The position numbers and the translations under genes are program-made. From NCBI RefSeq assembly GCF_052065835.1, contig NZ_JBQHTG010000001.1, positions 620,001 to 684,000 of the forward strand: a DNA stretch of 64,000 nucleotides, in the 5' to 3' direction. Shown here one piece after another: positions 9,501 to 17,697 of the stretch; position 1 is the first letter of the stretch, and each line of letters opens with the position of its first letter. The DNA comes from Laedolimicola sp934402125. GTDB lineage: Bacteria; Bacillota; Clostridia; Lachnospirales; Lachnospiraceae. The notes beneath the pieces were generated by a model that saw only the letters and a program-made list of their open reading frames with translations, made no database searches and had not been told where the DNA came from.

Positions 9501-10277
9501 CTGCAGCGCATCCTCATACATATACGGCCCGCCCGGCAGACGGCAGACGGCCAGCATCCGCTGTAGTTCCCCTTCCAGATCTGCCAGCGTCCGGTTTACA
9601 TAATCCAGCATAAACCGGATCCAGGGGCTCTCCATCAGTTCTGCCTCTGACTTCGCCCGGTAAGGCTCCATACATTCCCCAAGCCAGCGCTTCGGATAGG
9701 GATAACTCATGGCAAATTCATAAAGCTGCAGAATCAGGGCTTCCAGCCCCGCGTCGCTTTTTCCTGTGGCATAGGCTTCCACAAATTCTGTGAACCGGGC
9801 CTTTTTTTCCGGATCCGTTTCCCCGTAGCATTCCTCCAGAAGCTCCTTTACCACATCACCCTTCAGCAGCTTCAGCTCCCCTTCGTCACCGATCCGGAAG
9901 GAGGGATCCAGATCAATCTGATGGAAATAATTGCGGATCACATACTGGCAGAAGCTGTCGATGGTCGTAATCTGGGCGCTGTGGATCAGAGTCTGCTGCT
10001 TCTGCAGGTGCTCATTTTCCGGATCTTTCTCCAGACGCTTCTCCAGGGCCAGCCCCACCCGCTCCCGCATTTCTGCCGCAGCCGCCTTGGTAAAGGTCAC
10101 CACCAGAAGCCGGTCCACGTCCAGCGGCTGCTCCTGTTCTCCCTCTCCGCAGACCAGAGAAAGAATCCGCTCTACCAGGACCGCCGTCTTGCCGGAGCCT
10201 GCCGCAGCCGAGACCAGCACATTTTTATTTCTTACTTCTATGACTTTTTTCTGTTCCTCGGTCCACCTGACGCTCAC
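6576..10277 (-). CDS. addA: ATP-dependent helicase-nuclease subunit A
   Basis: A 1233-residue protein, the normal AddA size. It begins with a UvrD/Rep-like superfamily 1 helicase (RWTEEQKKVIE; Walker A AAAGSGKT near residue 25; Walker B IDEYQDSN) and ends with a RecB-like nuclease (VVVDYKTD at 1168-1172, then QLDYYEL). With AddB it resects double-strand breaks to a Chi-like site and loads RecA. The start overlaps the addB stop by 4 bp, so translation is probably coupled. All expected helicase and nuclease motifs appear intact. Confidence 0.97.
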   Translation of the reverse strand: MSVRWTEEQKKVIEVRNKNVLVSAAAGSGKTAVLVERILSLVCGEGEQEQPLDVDRLLVVTFTKAAAAEMRERVGLALEKRLEKDPENEHLQKQQTLIHSAQITTIDSFCQYVIRNYFHQIDLDPSFRIGDEGELKLLKGDVVKELLEECYGETDPEKKARFTEFVEAYATGKSDAGLEALILQLYEFAMSYPYPKRWLGECMEPYRAKSEAELMESPWIRFMLDYVNRTLADLEGELQRMLAVCRLPGGPYMYEDALQADLIQVQELKECKGYEVLRERLLGLSFARLSTKKDPLVEEERKEQIKAFRDGMKKSLKELKEKYISAPLADVLEVIQRAAPATEVLLSLTAEFADRYQEKKRLKNLADFPDLEHLALEILVEDVKTDENGRLRPVPTAAARELSARYAQIMIDEYQDSNLIQEIILNSVSRGQGVPNVFMVGDVKQSIYRFRLARPELFMEKYHSYPKNDGGAEIRIDLHKNFRSRREVLEGTNYVFERLMTEAVGGITYDSAAALYLGAEMPDPEQKTGNVPELLLLEKNKEAVPEAEDPEQSELTERELEAHGAADCIRRVMAEGSVWDGKTEAFRPVRYSDIVILLRSLTGWGDVYARVLNAAGIPAHTESRTGYFTTIEIQTLLNLLRIVDNPRQDIPLAAVLKSMIGGFTDVELAKIKSAYPQTGFHEACMRYAGIAEEQEKEPDREEELQKKLRSFYTKLGTYRERAEFLPIHELIEELLRTTGYGDYLAAEPAGTQREANVRMLIERAIAFEKTSYRGLFHFVRYMEQLQSYNEDFGEAGILGENEDAVRIMTIHKSKGLEFPIVIVAGLGKSFNRQDSRSRVVIHPELGVGVDWVDTGLRTRTATLPKRVLQKALDLEMLGEELRVLYVAFTRAKEKLILLGSAAKPEEKKQKSLSFRTISTAGTYLDWVLPAAAGSEESPFAVGKVTLEDTTEEVLLRQMVQEEQKAAFLHPEDLPGADPDYAGKLEEQLSYRYPWQEDMAPQGKFSVSELKRLGQTEEEDEDTLLYPAEDLVPYIPRFMSEQEPVSGAARGTAYHRALECLDFRGLYHSEKVKEGLEHLVEIGKMTREQADVVRPYDIYAFAQTPLAKRMTAARERKEFHTEQPFVIQLPARELEMGCDSDEPVLIQGIIDAYFYEKNENGENEIVVVDYKTDFVKDGGELLKKYKKQLDYYELTLERLTGKRVKEKIIYSFCLKEEIQVDKNDCKKEEQNASI

Positions 10278-13200
10278 AGCTCTTCCTCCTCTATCCGTTT
10301 CCAGATCTCTCCGTCGTCAAAAACAGGCAGTCTCCGCCTGTGATACCCTTCCGTCTTGCTGTCCAGGCCGCAGACGCCGCTGTAGGCACAGTAATCGCAG
10401 GCGGTCCGTCCCTTCAGCTCATAGGGATTCACGTCCATCCGTCCCTCCAACACCTCGGAGCCAATCGTCCGGATCTTTCGATTGACATAACGTGAAAGCG
10501 CCGCAAACTGCGCTTCGCTGGCCACGGGGGAACCGGACCGTAAGGTTCCGTCCTTATTATAGGAAATGGGCAGAACCTGGGAGCGGCCCGGCATGGACTG
10601 ATCCAGCCTTCTTATGATCTCCGGATCCTGGTTGAGCAGCCCGCCGGGCTTCAGCTTCTCCAGCACCCGGGCCGTTATATCCTCTTCCTCTCCCTCCGTA
10701 TCCAGCACCGGATCCTGAATCTGATAATAGAGTATGCCCGCCGGAAGAACATCCTTATCCGGATACTCCTTCTTCATCAGCTCCATGGCCGCGTTCAGAT
10801 AGACCACCAGCTGCAGCTGCAGGCCGTGATACAGGGACAGAAGCTGAAATGAGGTGCTGCCGGATTTATAATCAATCACCTTCACATAGACATGCTCCTC
10901 GTCCTCGCAGGTATCCACCCGGTCGATCCGTCCCCGGAGCTTCAGTTTTTCCTCCGGCGACAGTTCCAGATTGACAGACTCCAGATCCGAGACACTGGAA
11001 AAGGAGATCTCGTAATTTTCCGGCGTAAACAGACCCTTTCGTATCTGCTCGCCCAGTGCCCAGACTGTCCGCTTCAGAATACGGGCCATTCTGCGAATCA
11101 TATATTGGTTCCGGGCCGTACTGTTCAGCACGGTATTGCCGTAATCCACCGTCAGGGCCGCCAGACACTCCTCCACCCAGTCGTCCGCCACCTCCCGGGG
11201 CAGCGTCTTCCAGGTATAGTCGCTGGCGTCCAGCTTCTTCGAAAATGCCTCCAGCGTCTCATGGAAAATATTTCCCATATCCACCGGAGCAAATTCATAC
11301 TGCTCCCTCTCTGAAAGCTTCAGGCCGTACATGAGAAAATGAGCATAGGCGCAGGCCGCGTACTGCTCAAGACGGGTCACGCTGTTCTCCAGCACGGTTC
11401 CGTAAAGGGCGTGGGCCACCGCTTTTCCAAGCTTCGTATCCCGATGCGCCGAGAAGGCTCCCTCCAGAAGCTGCGCCAGCTTTTCCTCATACCGCTCCTG
11501 TCTTGCGTACCAGCGGTACAGCTCATAAAACTGCCCGCTGCCTCTGCCCTCCCGGTATTCCTTCAGGCCCTCTATCAGCAGCCGCAGTCCCTCCCCCTCT
11601 GTCCGGGGCAGGCCGGATTTACTCCGGGCGCTCTCCTGCTCCAGGGTAAGCGCCGGGAACAAACGCTTCATCACATTCATCAGATAGGAAGGCCGCAGCG
11701 CCTTTCCTCCGCCGTCCAAAAGCGTGCAGGAGATATAGAGCCGCTCCGACGGCTTCGTCAGATTCAGATACAGATAAAACCGCTGGATATATCCCTGCTC
11801 CCGGGCCGTAGGCGCCAGCTCCATGCCGGCTCCCCGCAGCTGTTCCCGCTCCATATCGGACAGAAGCCCCGCCCGGGAAGCGTTCTTCGGCACGCTGCCC
11901 TCATTGACGCCCAGGAAAAAGAGTACCTTTACGTCCTTAAGCCGGGTACGCTCCATATCTCCGGCCATCACCTGATCCACACCAGGAGGAATGACACCCA
12001 CCCGGGCTTCTCCAAAGCCCGCTTCCAGAAGCTCCGTGTACTCCCGGACCGTCAGCTCCTCCTCGCCCAGAAGATCCACCAGCTTGTCCAGAAGATCCAT
12101 CAGGATTCCATAAATCTGGTGATACTCCTTGGCCAGCACCTGGTTATTTTCCCGTTTAAACCGTTCCTCAAAGACAGCCAGTCTGCCCTGAATCCCCTTC
12201 TTCACGATCAGTTCGTAGAGGGCTGTGGTTCTTGTCCGGACGTCCACGGCCTTCTTACGCTGTATTTTTACAAAGGGCAGCAAGTCCTCTGCCACCCGGG
12301 CCCGGTAGCTGTCAATGCGCTCCAGATCCTCTTCCGTCAGTCCCCGGTAGCTGCGGATAAATCGATCCTCCCACCGCTTCGCACCCCGGATTCCGAGGGC
12401 CAGCACATAATTTTCCAGCAGATCCACTTCTTCCGGTTTCATGCCGGAAAGTCCGCTTCGCAGATACCGGAACACCGATTCGTATGAGAAATCCTGCTCC
12501 GCAATCTCCAGAAGCGCCCGGATCCATTCCACAAAAGGATTTTTCAGAATACTTCGCTTATTATCCAGGAAGCAGGGGATTCCATAATCTTCCAGAACCC
12601 GCTCCAGCACCGGACTGTAGGCCTCCATATCTCCGGTAATCAGGGCGAAATCCCGGTAATGATACTGCTTTTCCCGAATCAGCTCCCGGATTTTCCCGGC
12701 AGCCCAGGCGACCTCCTCCTCCGGATTCTTAAGCAGCTGAAGGCGGATCTGACCAGAGCCCTGGTTCTCCGGACAGCTGCGCCACCGCAGCCGGAACAGG
12801 TTCTGCTCCAGCCAGGCCAGCTCTCCTCCGGCGGAAAACCGGCTCTTTTCACCGGGGTGTACCCAGAGGGGCTTCTCCTCCGGTACCCCGGTCTCCTCTG
12901 CCAGCCGTTTCAGACCTGCCACTGTCTTTTTGCTCAGATAAAAGAGCTGGTGCTCCCCTTCCACCCGGTAGGGGTTCTCCCGCTCGTCTATAGTCACTGT
13001 CACTACAACCTTTTTCGCGTACAGCATCAGCTTCTGCAGCAGCAGATTCTGGATGGGCGTAAAACCGGTAAAGCCGTCCAGCACAATCACGCTCTCCCGG
13101 ATCAGGGCAGATTGCTCCACTACTCGGCAAAGTACCTCCAGAAGCTCCTCCGCCGTAATATACTGATCGGCCAGATACGCATGAAAAGCCCGGTAAAGCA

Positions 13201-13681
13201 CCTGCACATCCTGCAATTTATAATACAGCTGCGGCTTTTCCCTGCTTTGCTCCACCAGCCTGGAAAGGGCTTCCTCCGTCACCGCATACTGGGTCAGCTC
13301 GGAAATCAGCGACTTAATCTCGCTGATATATCCCATTTTCTTCAGGTTTCCGCCCAGAACCTTCAGCTCCCCTTTTTTCTCCTGGGCAAGCTTCCGAAGC
13401 ACCAGATTCTTTCCGGTTTCCTCCAGCACCTTTCCCACCTGGGTTCCGGTTTCCTCAAATACCCGGTACGCCAGACGCTGAAAGCTCAGGATATCAATAT
13501 TCAGGATACCTCCGTCCGGATGCAGCCGCACCAACTCCTTCTGGGTCTGCATGGTAAACTGCTCCGGCACAATCACCAGGTAGCTCTGTTCCGGGTTGCG
13601 GATGGAATCCTCGATCACACTCCGGTACAGGGTATAAGATTTTCCCGCGCCGGAATTACCGAAAATGAATTGCAGGGACAT
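10274..13681 (-). CDS. addB: ATP-dependent nuclease subunit B
   Basis: The chosen start is the ATG at 13681, because AAGGAG lies 7 bp before it. An ATG six codons upstream overlaps that site. The result is a 1135-residue AddB. The N-terminus carries a Walker A (GNSGAGKS, residues 8-15) in a helicase-like fold. The C-terminus holds a nuclease domain (VIDYKSG) and three of the four iron-sulfur cysteines (CDYCAYSGVC near 1095-1104). The fourth is probably in YAACAYAHFL. It is the first gene of addB-addA-AAA+ and has its own promoter. Confidence 0.97.
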   Translation of the reverse strand: MSLQFIFGNSGAGKSYTLYRSVIEDSIRNPEQSYLVIVPEQFTMQTQKELVRLHPDGGILNIDILSFQRLAYRVFEETGTQVGKVLEETGKNLVLRKLAQEKKGELKVLGGNLKKMGYISEIKSLISELTQYAVTEEALSRLVEQSREKPQLYYKLQDVQVLYRAFHAYLADQYITAEELLEVLCRVVEQSALIRESVIVLDGFTGFTPIQNLLLQKLMLYAKKVVVTVTIDERENPYRVEGEHQLFYLSKKTVAGLKRLAEETGVPEEKPLWVHPGEKSRFSAGGELAWLEQNLFRLRWRSCPENQGSGQIRLQLLKNPEEEVAWAAGKIRELIREKQYHYRDFALITGDMEAYSPVLERVLEDYGIPCFLDNKRSILKNPFVEWIRALLEIAEQDFSYESVFRYLRSGLSGMKPEEVDLLENYVLALGIRGAKRWEDRFIRSYRGLTEEDLERIDSYRARVAEDLLPFVKIQRKKAVDVRTRTTALYELIVKKGIQGRLAVFEERFKRENNQVLAKEYHQIYGILMDLLDKLVDLLGEEELTVREYTELLEAGFGEARVGVIPPGVDQVMAGDMERTRLKDVKVLFFLGVNEGSVPKNASRAGLLSDMEREQLRGAGMELAPTAREQGYIQRFYLYLNLTKPSERLYISCTLLDGGGKALRPSYLMNVMKRLFPALTLEQESARSKSGLPRTEGEGLRLLIEGLKEYREGRGSGQFYELYRWYARQERYEEKLAQLLEGAFSAHRDTKLGKAVAHALYGTVLENSVTRLEQYAACAYAHFLMYGLKLSEREQYEFAPVDMGNIFHETLEAFSKKLDASDYTWKTLPREVADDWVEECLAALTVDYGNTVLNSTARNQYMIRRMARILKRTVWALGEQIRKGLFTPENYEISFSSVSDLESVNLELSPEEKLKLRGRIDRVDTCEDEEHVYVKVIDYKSGSTSFQLLSLYHGLQLQLVVYLNAAMELMKKEYPDKDVLPAGILYYQIQDPVLDTEGEEEDITARVLEKLKPGGLLNQDPEIIRRLDQSMPGRSQVLPISYNKDGTLRSGSPVASEAQFAALSRYVNRKIRTIGSEVLEGRMDVNPYELKGRTACDYCAYSGVCGLDSKTEGYHRRRLPVFDDGEIWKRIEEEEL

Positions 13682-13710
13682 GGGGTTCTCCTTCTCCATA
13701 AGTTTTTTTC

Positions 13711-13739
13711 ATTATAGCACGAATCCTATTTTTGGACAA
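13711..13739 (-). promoter_or_regulatory. Sigma-A promoter of addB
   Basis: On the minus strand TTGTCC and a perfect TATAAT are separated by exactly 17 bp, about 30 bp upstream of the addB start. The -35 box begins 7 bp past the end hairpin of the neighbouring noncoding RNA unit. Confidence 0.8.
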
Positions 13740-13740
13740 A

Positions 13741-14295
13741 ATAATTCAGCGGGTATCAACTCTACTTTCTTTGATACCCGCTGTCAAACTATGCTGTCCA
13801 TTGGACTAATACCTCATTTCTTTATTCTGTTTTCAGTTTCTATTTTATTTTTGAAGTCTCATTGACTTTTTCCGTTCGATTTCTTCTGTGCTCGGTTTTG
13901 TTTTTCGATCTTCTGTAAAGTTCATTTATACCGGTTTGCTTTTTCTTCCTTCTTTCTCATCCGGCTTTTCTTCTTTTCTGCTACCGATCCTCATCGAACG
14001 TTTTGTTTCCGGTTACTTTTTTACCCTGCCTTCCGTAAATCTGCTTTTGATTAAGATTGACATCTTTCTGAAAGCTTTTTTAGGAAGTCCCTCTTACGTC
14101 TTCGGTGGTCTGTACCTCGCTTTCTCAGATTATGGGGTAATTCGTTACCTTCCTGTTGGACTGTACCTCCTTTACTTAGATTACTCATTCTCTATGTTAA
14201 ATATAACTGGGTTATATTTAAGAAGATAGTTGAGTTGTTTTTCGCTTCCTTTCTTTTTGAAGCTTTTGTTTTGTTTTTTCTTGTTCCTTATCTTT
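13741..14295 (-). ncRNA. Large A-rich structured noncoding RNA candidate, about 555 nt
   Basis: A transcription unit without a gene: a consensus promoter starts it and a 13-bp hairpin (13747-13759 / 13771-13783) ends it. The minus strand has no ORF of 60 codons. The RNA is purine- and A-rich, with many short helices set in A-rich linkers. Examples are an 11-bp stem at 14197-14221, GGTAA-CGAA-TTACC, AAGAT-GTCA-ATCTT, AAGTC-AATGA-GACTT and GTCC-AAT-GGAC. A long-range pair CGTTCGAT/ATCGAACG encloses about 100 nt, and GTAAAG/CTTTAC is also possible. The motif GAGGTACAG-N-CCA occurs twice, 51 nt apart. It does not look like RNase P, tmRNA, 6S or SRP RNA. Size and design recall the ROOL/GOLLD class of large ornate RNAs, but I could not confirm any family. 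Confidence 0.65.
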
Positions 14296-14301
14296 AATTG
14301 T

Positions 14302-14330
14302 ATTATAGCTGGGCTTCTTCCATTTGTCAA
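14302..14330 (-). promoter_or_regulatory. Consensus promoter of the noncoding RNA
   Basis: On the minus strand, perfect TTGACA (14325-14330) and perfect TATAAT (14302-14307) are separated by 17 bp. Both hexamers and the spacing match the sigma-A consensus, which implies strong constitutive transcription starting near 14295. The next 540 bp hold no ORF. Confidence 0.88.
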
Positions 14331-14441
14331 TACTTATTTTTCATTTATTTTAAGTTTTTTCTTTTATTATTGTTTTATTTGTGTAAATATTTTATTATTT
14401 TCTGATATTTTAAAATCATTTATAAGAACAAATGACAAGAA

Positions 14442-14464
14442 AGAATCCTGCAAAGCAGGATTCT
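14442..14464 (-). terminator. Terminator of the pst-phoU operon
   Basis: A perfect 10-bp stem (AGAATCCTGC / GCAGGATTCT) with a 3-nt loop is followed on the minus strand by TTCTTGT. The same stem sequence ends the phoR-phoP operon at 18823-18845. The 135 bp between here and the RNA promoter are AT-rich and show no other feature. Confidence 0.8.
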
Positions 14465-14468
14465 CCGC

Positions 14469-14511
14469 CTGCGGCGGGTCGCATAAGCGACATGATTCCA
14501 TTCCGCCGCAG
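14469..14511 (-). other. GC-rich hairpin in the phoU 3' region
   Basis: Between the phoU stop and its terminator, CTGCGGCGG pairs with CCGCCGCAG (9 bp). Inside lies a second small hairpin, GTCGC-ATAA-GCGAC. It may stabilise the mRNA 3' end or act as a processing site. No function can be assigned. Confidence 0.5.
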
Positions 14512-14539
14512 TGCGATCCCCCGGAGAGGCTTTCTTTCC

Positions 14540-15187
14540 TTAATTCTCATTGGACCGTTCCCCGGTTATGGAGTACTCTACCCACTCCGCGATGTTCGTG
14601 GCGTGGTCGCCAATGCGCTCATAATACTTGGTCACCATGAACAGATCCAGAACCTCTTCCCCGCGGCTGCTGCCGTCCCGGATAGACTCCAGAATCTCTC
14701 CGCGTACCTTCAGGAACAGGTTATCTACGACGTCGTCGTCCCGGATAACCTGGCGGGCCAGCTCCAGGTCTCCGTCCACGTAGGCGTTCACGCTGTCTGT
14801 GACCATTTTCATGGCTGCTACGCCCATCTTGCACACATGGAGAAACTTAACCGGAAGCTTCTCATTCATATCAAGGACAATATCCGCGATATCTGCCGCC
14901 TGGTCGCCGATACGCTCCATATCCGTCACCATTTTCAGGGCCGCAGAAACCCGGCGGAGATCCCCCGCCACCGGCTGCTGATGGAGAATCAGTTTCATAC
15001 AGAGACTCTCGATATCCCGCTCCTGACGGTTGATGATGGCGTCATTCTTCATAATTTCCTCTGCCAGCTGCAGATCACCGTCTGTCAGAGCTTTTGTAGC
15101 ATTGGAAATGGCCTTTTCACACAGACCTCCCATGGCGATCATCTGTGTATGCAGCTCATTCAGCTGTTCTTCATAAAAATCTCTCAT
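14540..15187 (-). CDS. phoU: Phosphate signalling regulator PhoU
   Basis: The start is the ATG at 15187, giving 215 residues, the normal PhoU length. The reading frame extends upstream into pstB, but AGGAAGG at the end of pstB serves this ATG. The protein is all-helical with two PhoU repeats, and metal-binding E/D-rich motifs occur in each (ERIGDQAADIADI; ERIGDHATNIAEW). PhoU links PstSCAB activity to the PhoR kinase and restrains Pho activation when phosphate is plentiful. It is the last gene of the pstSCAB-phoU operon. Confidence 0.95.
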   Translation of the reverse strand: MRDFYEEQLNELHTQMIAMGGLCEKAISNATKALTDGDLQLAEEIMKNDAIINRQERDIESLCMKLILHQQPVAGDLRRVSAALKMVTDMERIGDQAADIADIVLDMNEKLPVKFLHVCKMGVAAMKMVTDSVNAYVDGDLELARQVIRDDDVVDNLFLKVRGEILESIRDGSSRGEEVLDLFMVTKYYERIGDHATNIAEWVEYSITGERSNEN

Positions 15188-15191
15188 AGCA

Positions 15192-15941
15192 TCAACCAAA
15201 CCTTCCTGAAATATAGTTTTCGGTACGGGTATCCTTCGGCATGGAGAAGATCTGATCCGTGTTGCCGTACTCAATCACCTCGCCCAGCAGGAAAAATGCG
15301 GTCTTGTCGGAAATACGCGCCGCCTGCTGCATGTTGTGGGTTACCATCACAATCGTAAAGCTCTTCTTCAGCTCCATACACAGGTCCTCAATCTTAGAGG
15401 TGGAAATCGGATCCAGCGCGGAGGTCGGCTCGTCCATCAGTAAAATCTCCGGCTTCACGGCCAGGGCCCTGGCGATACAGAGACGCTGCTGCTGTCCGCC
15501 GGACATACCCAGGGCGCTCTTTTTCAGACGATCCTTGGTCTCGTCCCAGATCGCCGCGTTCCGCAGGGATTCCTCTACGATTTCGTCCAGCTTCGCTTTA
15601 TTCCGGATTCCGTGGGTCCGGGGACCATAGGCAATATTGTCGTAGATACTCATGGGAAACGGATTCGGCTTCTGGAATACCATGCCCACTCTCCGGCGCA
15701 GGTCATTCACGTCCATTCCCTTATAGATGTCCTGTCCGTTTAAGGTTACCTTTCCGGTAATCTTACAGCCGGCCACCATATCATTCATACGGTTCAGGGA
15801 TTTGAGGAAGGTGGATTTGCCGCAGCCGGACGGGCCGATAAATGCGGTAATCTCATTTTTCTCAATCTCCATATTTACATTTTTGAGCGCCTGGAAATCC
15901 CCGTAGAACAGATCCAGATGTTCAATCTTCATAATACCCAT
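15192..15941 (-). CDS. pstB: Phosphate ABC transporter ATP-binding protein PstB
   Basis: A 249-residue ABC ATPase. Walker A is GPSGCGKST at 36-44, the signature SGGQQQR is at 147-153, and Walker B ILLMDE is at 166-171, followed by PTSALD. The segment KPNPFPMSIYDNIAYG is typical of PstB. It powers phosphate import through PstCA. AGGAGAA precedes the ATG, and the gene follows pstA with a 2-bp gap, so the two are translated together. Confidence 0.97.
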   Translation of the reverse strand: MGIMKIEHLDLFYGDFQALKNVNMEIEKNEITAFIGPSGCGKSTFLKSLNRMNDMVAGCKITGKVTLNGQDIYKGMDVNDLRRRVGMVFQKPNPFPMSIYDNIAYGPRTHGIRNKAKLDEIVEESLRNAAIWDETKDRLKKSALGMSGGQQQRLCIARALAVKPEILLMDEPTSALDPISTSKIEDLCMELKKSFTIVMVTHNMQQAARISDKTAFFLLGEVIEYGNTDQIFSMPKDTRTENYISGRFG

Positions 15942-15943
15942 TT

Positions 15944-16816
15944 CTATTCTCCTGTCTTCTTCGCCAGCTTCTTTGCAATAAAGCCTGAAAACGCGTTAAT
16001 TCCGATGACAATTACCAGCAGCACTACGGCTGTGGCAGAGGCCTGATCCACATGAAGGGCCTCACTGGTCAGCACGTACATATGTAAAGCCAGAGTCCGT
16101 CCGGATTCCATGGCTCCCGCATACTTGGCCACCGTTCCGGAGGTATACATCAGCGCCGCCGTCTCGCCCACGATACGGCCGATTCCCAGGATCACACCTG
16201 CCAGGATACCCGGAATCGCGCTGGGCAGTACCACCTGAAAGACGGTCCGGAGCTTTCCGGCTCCCAGTCCGAAGCTTCCCTCCCGGTAAGAATCCGGTAC
16301 GGAAATCAACGCTTCCTCCGTGGTCCGCATAATCAGCGGAAGAATCATAATCGCCAGGGTGAAGGCGCCGGCCAGCATGGAGTAGCTCCATTTCAGCTTT
16401 GTTACGAAAAACAGCATACCAAACAGGCCATAGACGATAGAGGGAATACCCAACAGCGTTTCCGCCGTTACCCGCACCACGCCGACGAATTTATTTCCCT
16501 TTTTCGCGTATTCCACCAGATAAATGGCAGAAAAGATACCCACAGGAACTGCCAGAATCAGCGCCAGGAAAATCATTTCGATGGTGTTGAACAGCGCCGG
16601 CATCAGGGAAACGTTATCCGAGGTATAATGCAGGGAGAACAGCTCCGGCGTCAGATAGGGTACGCCCCGAATCAGAATGTAGGCAATCAGGAAAATCAGT
16701 ACGGCAAAGGTCACGCATGCTGCCAGCACCACCAGCAGGAACAGAATCAGGGAACCCGGATGCTTTTGCAGGGCATGGAGCTTATCGCCTGCCGTCTGCT
16801 TGTTAATTGCTTCCAT
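15944..16816 (-). CDS. pstA: Phosphate ABC transporter permease PstA
   Basis: A 290-residue membrane protein with about six transmembrane segments and the ABC permease coupling loop (EGSFGLGAGKLRTVFQVVLP, with the EAA-type glycine). It forms the phosphate channel with PstC. AAGGAGGGG lies before the ATG, and the first 14 bp overlap the end of pstC. It lies third in the pst operon. Confidence 0.96.
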   Translation of the reverse strand: MEAINKQTAGDKLHALQKHPGSLILFLLVVLAACVTFAVLIFLIAYILIRGVPYLTPELFSLHYTSDNVSLMPALFNTIEMIFLALILAVPVGIFSAIYLVEYAKKGNKFVGVVRVTAETLLGIPSIVYGLFGMLFFVTKLKWSYSMLAGAFTLAIMILPLIMRTTEEALISVPDSYREGSFGLGAGKLRTVFQVVLPSAIPGILAGVILGIGRIVGETAALMYTSGTVAKYAGAMESGRTLALHMYVLTSEALHVDQASATAVVLLVIVIGINAFSGFIAKKLAKKTGE

Positions 16817-17678
16817 TTCCGCCCCTCCTTAACAGTGATACGCTTAAGTTGATAATCAGAATAAATACAAAGAGCACAACCGCCGTGGCAATCAGAGCCT
16901 CCCGGTGCAGGTCTGTGGCGTAGCCCATCTCAATGACGATATTGGCTGTCATGGTACGGACGCCTTTAAACAGGCTTTCCGGCATCTTAGTCTGATTTCC
17001 GGCTACCATAATAACTGCCATGGTCTCGCCGATGGCCCGGCCGATTCCCAGTACAATTCCGGTCAGCACACCGGATTTTGCCGCCGGTACGATAACCGTA
17101 AATACGCTCCGCTCCTTGGTTGCTCCCAGTGCCAATGCTCCCTCATGGTACATGGCCGGTACGCTCCGAAGAGCTGTTTCTGTGGTTCCGATGATGGTTG
17201 GCAGAATCATGATACCCAGAAGAATGCATGCGGTCAGCATGACATTTCCCTTGCAATGGGGAATCTGCCGGAGCAGGGGAACCAGAACCATCATACCGAA
17301 AAAGCCGTATACAACCGACGGGATTCCGGCCAGCAGCTCGGTGGCTGCCTTCAGGGGACGGTAGATTTTCTTCGGGCAATAGTACGCCATGAAAATCGAG
17401 GTCAGGATTCCGATGGGAACTCCGATGAGAATTGCTCCCGCTGTCACGTAGATGCTGCCCAGGATAAAAGGCAGAATTCCGAAAATGTTGTTGCCCGGCT
17501 TCCATCTGGTTCCCAGCAGGAACTCCATCGGTCTGATTTTTCCGATGGCCGGAAGTCCGTTGGCAAACAGAAATACACAAATGAGTATTACTGCCAGAAT
17601 AGAGGTGCAGGCGGCTATGAAGAACACCGCCTGCATAAATACTTCCTTGATACGCGCTTTCCAAGCCGCCTGTTTCAT
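16803..17678 (-). CDS. pstC: Phosphate ABC transporter permease PstC
   Basis: A 291-residue permease with about six membrane segments. The coupling loop reads EGALALGATKERSVFTVIVP. The segment FLLGTRWKPGNNIFGILPFI near the N-terminus is diagnostic of PstC. It pairs with PstA and lies 19 bp after pstS. AGAGGG precedes the ATG. Confidence 0.96.
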   Translation of the reverse strand: MKQAAWKARIKEVFMQAVFFIAACTSILAVILICVFLFANGLPAIGKIRPMEFLLGTRWKPGNNIFGILPFILGSIYVTAGAILIGVPIGILTSIFMAYYCPKKIYRPLKAATELLAGIPSVVYGFFGMMVLVPLLRQIPHCKGNVMLTACILLGIMILPTIIGTTETALRSVPAMYHEGALALGATKERSVFTVIVPAAKSGVLTGIVLGIGRAIGETMAVIMVAGNQTKMPESLFKGVRTMTANIVIEMGYATDLHREALIATAVVLFVFILIINLSVSLLRRGGNGSN

Positions 17679-17697
17679 ATCATTTGCCCTCTTTTGC

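Noticed and set aside
13888..14640. Two plus-strand ORFs with Phe/Leu-rich translations
   Set aside because: They are produced by the T-rich strand opposite the noncoding RNA and phoU terminator, have no ribosome site and no recognisable fold.
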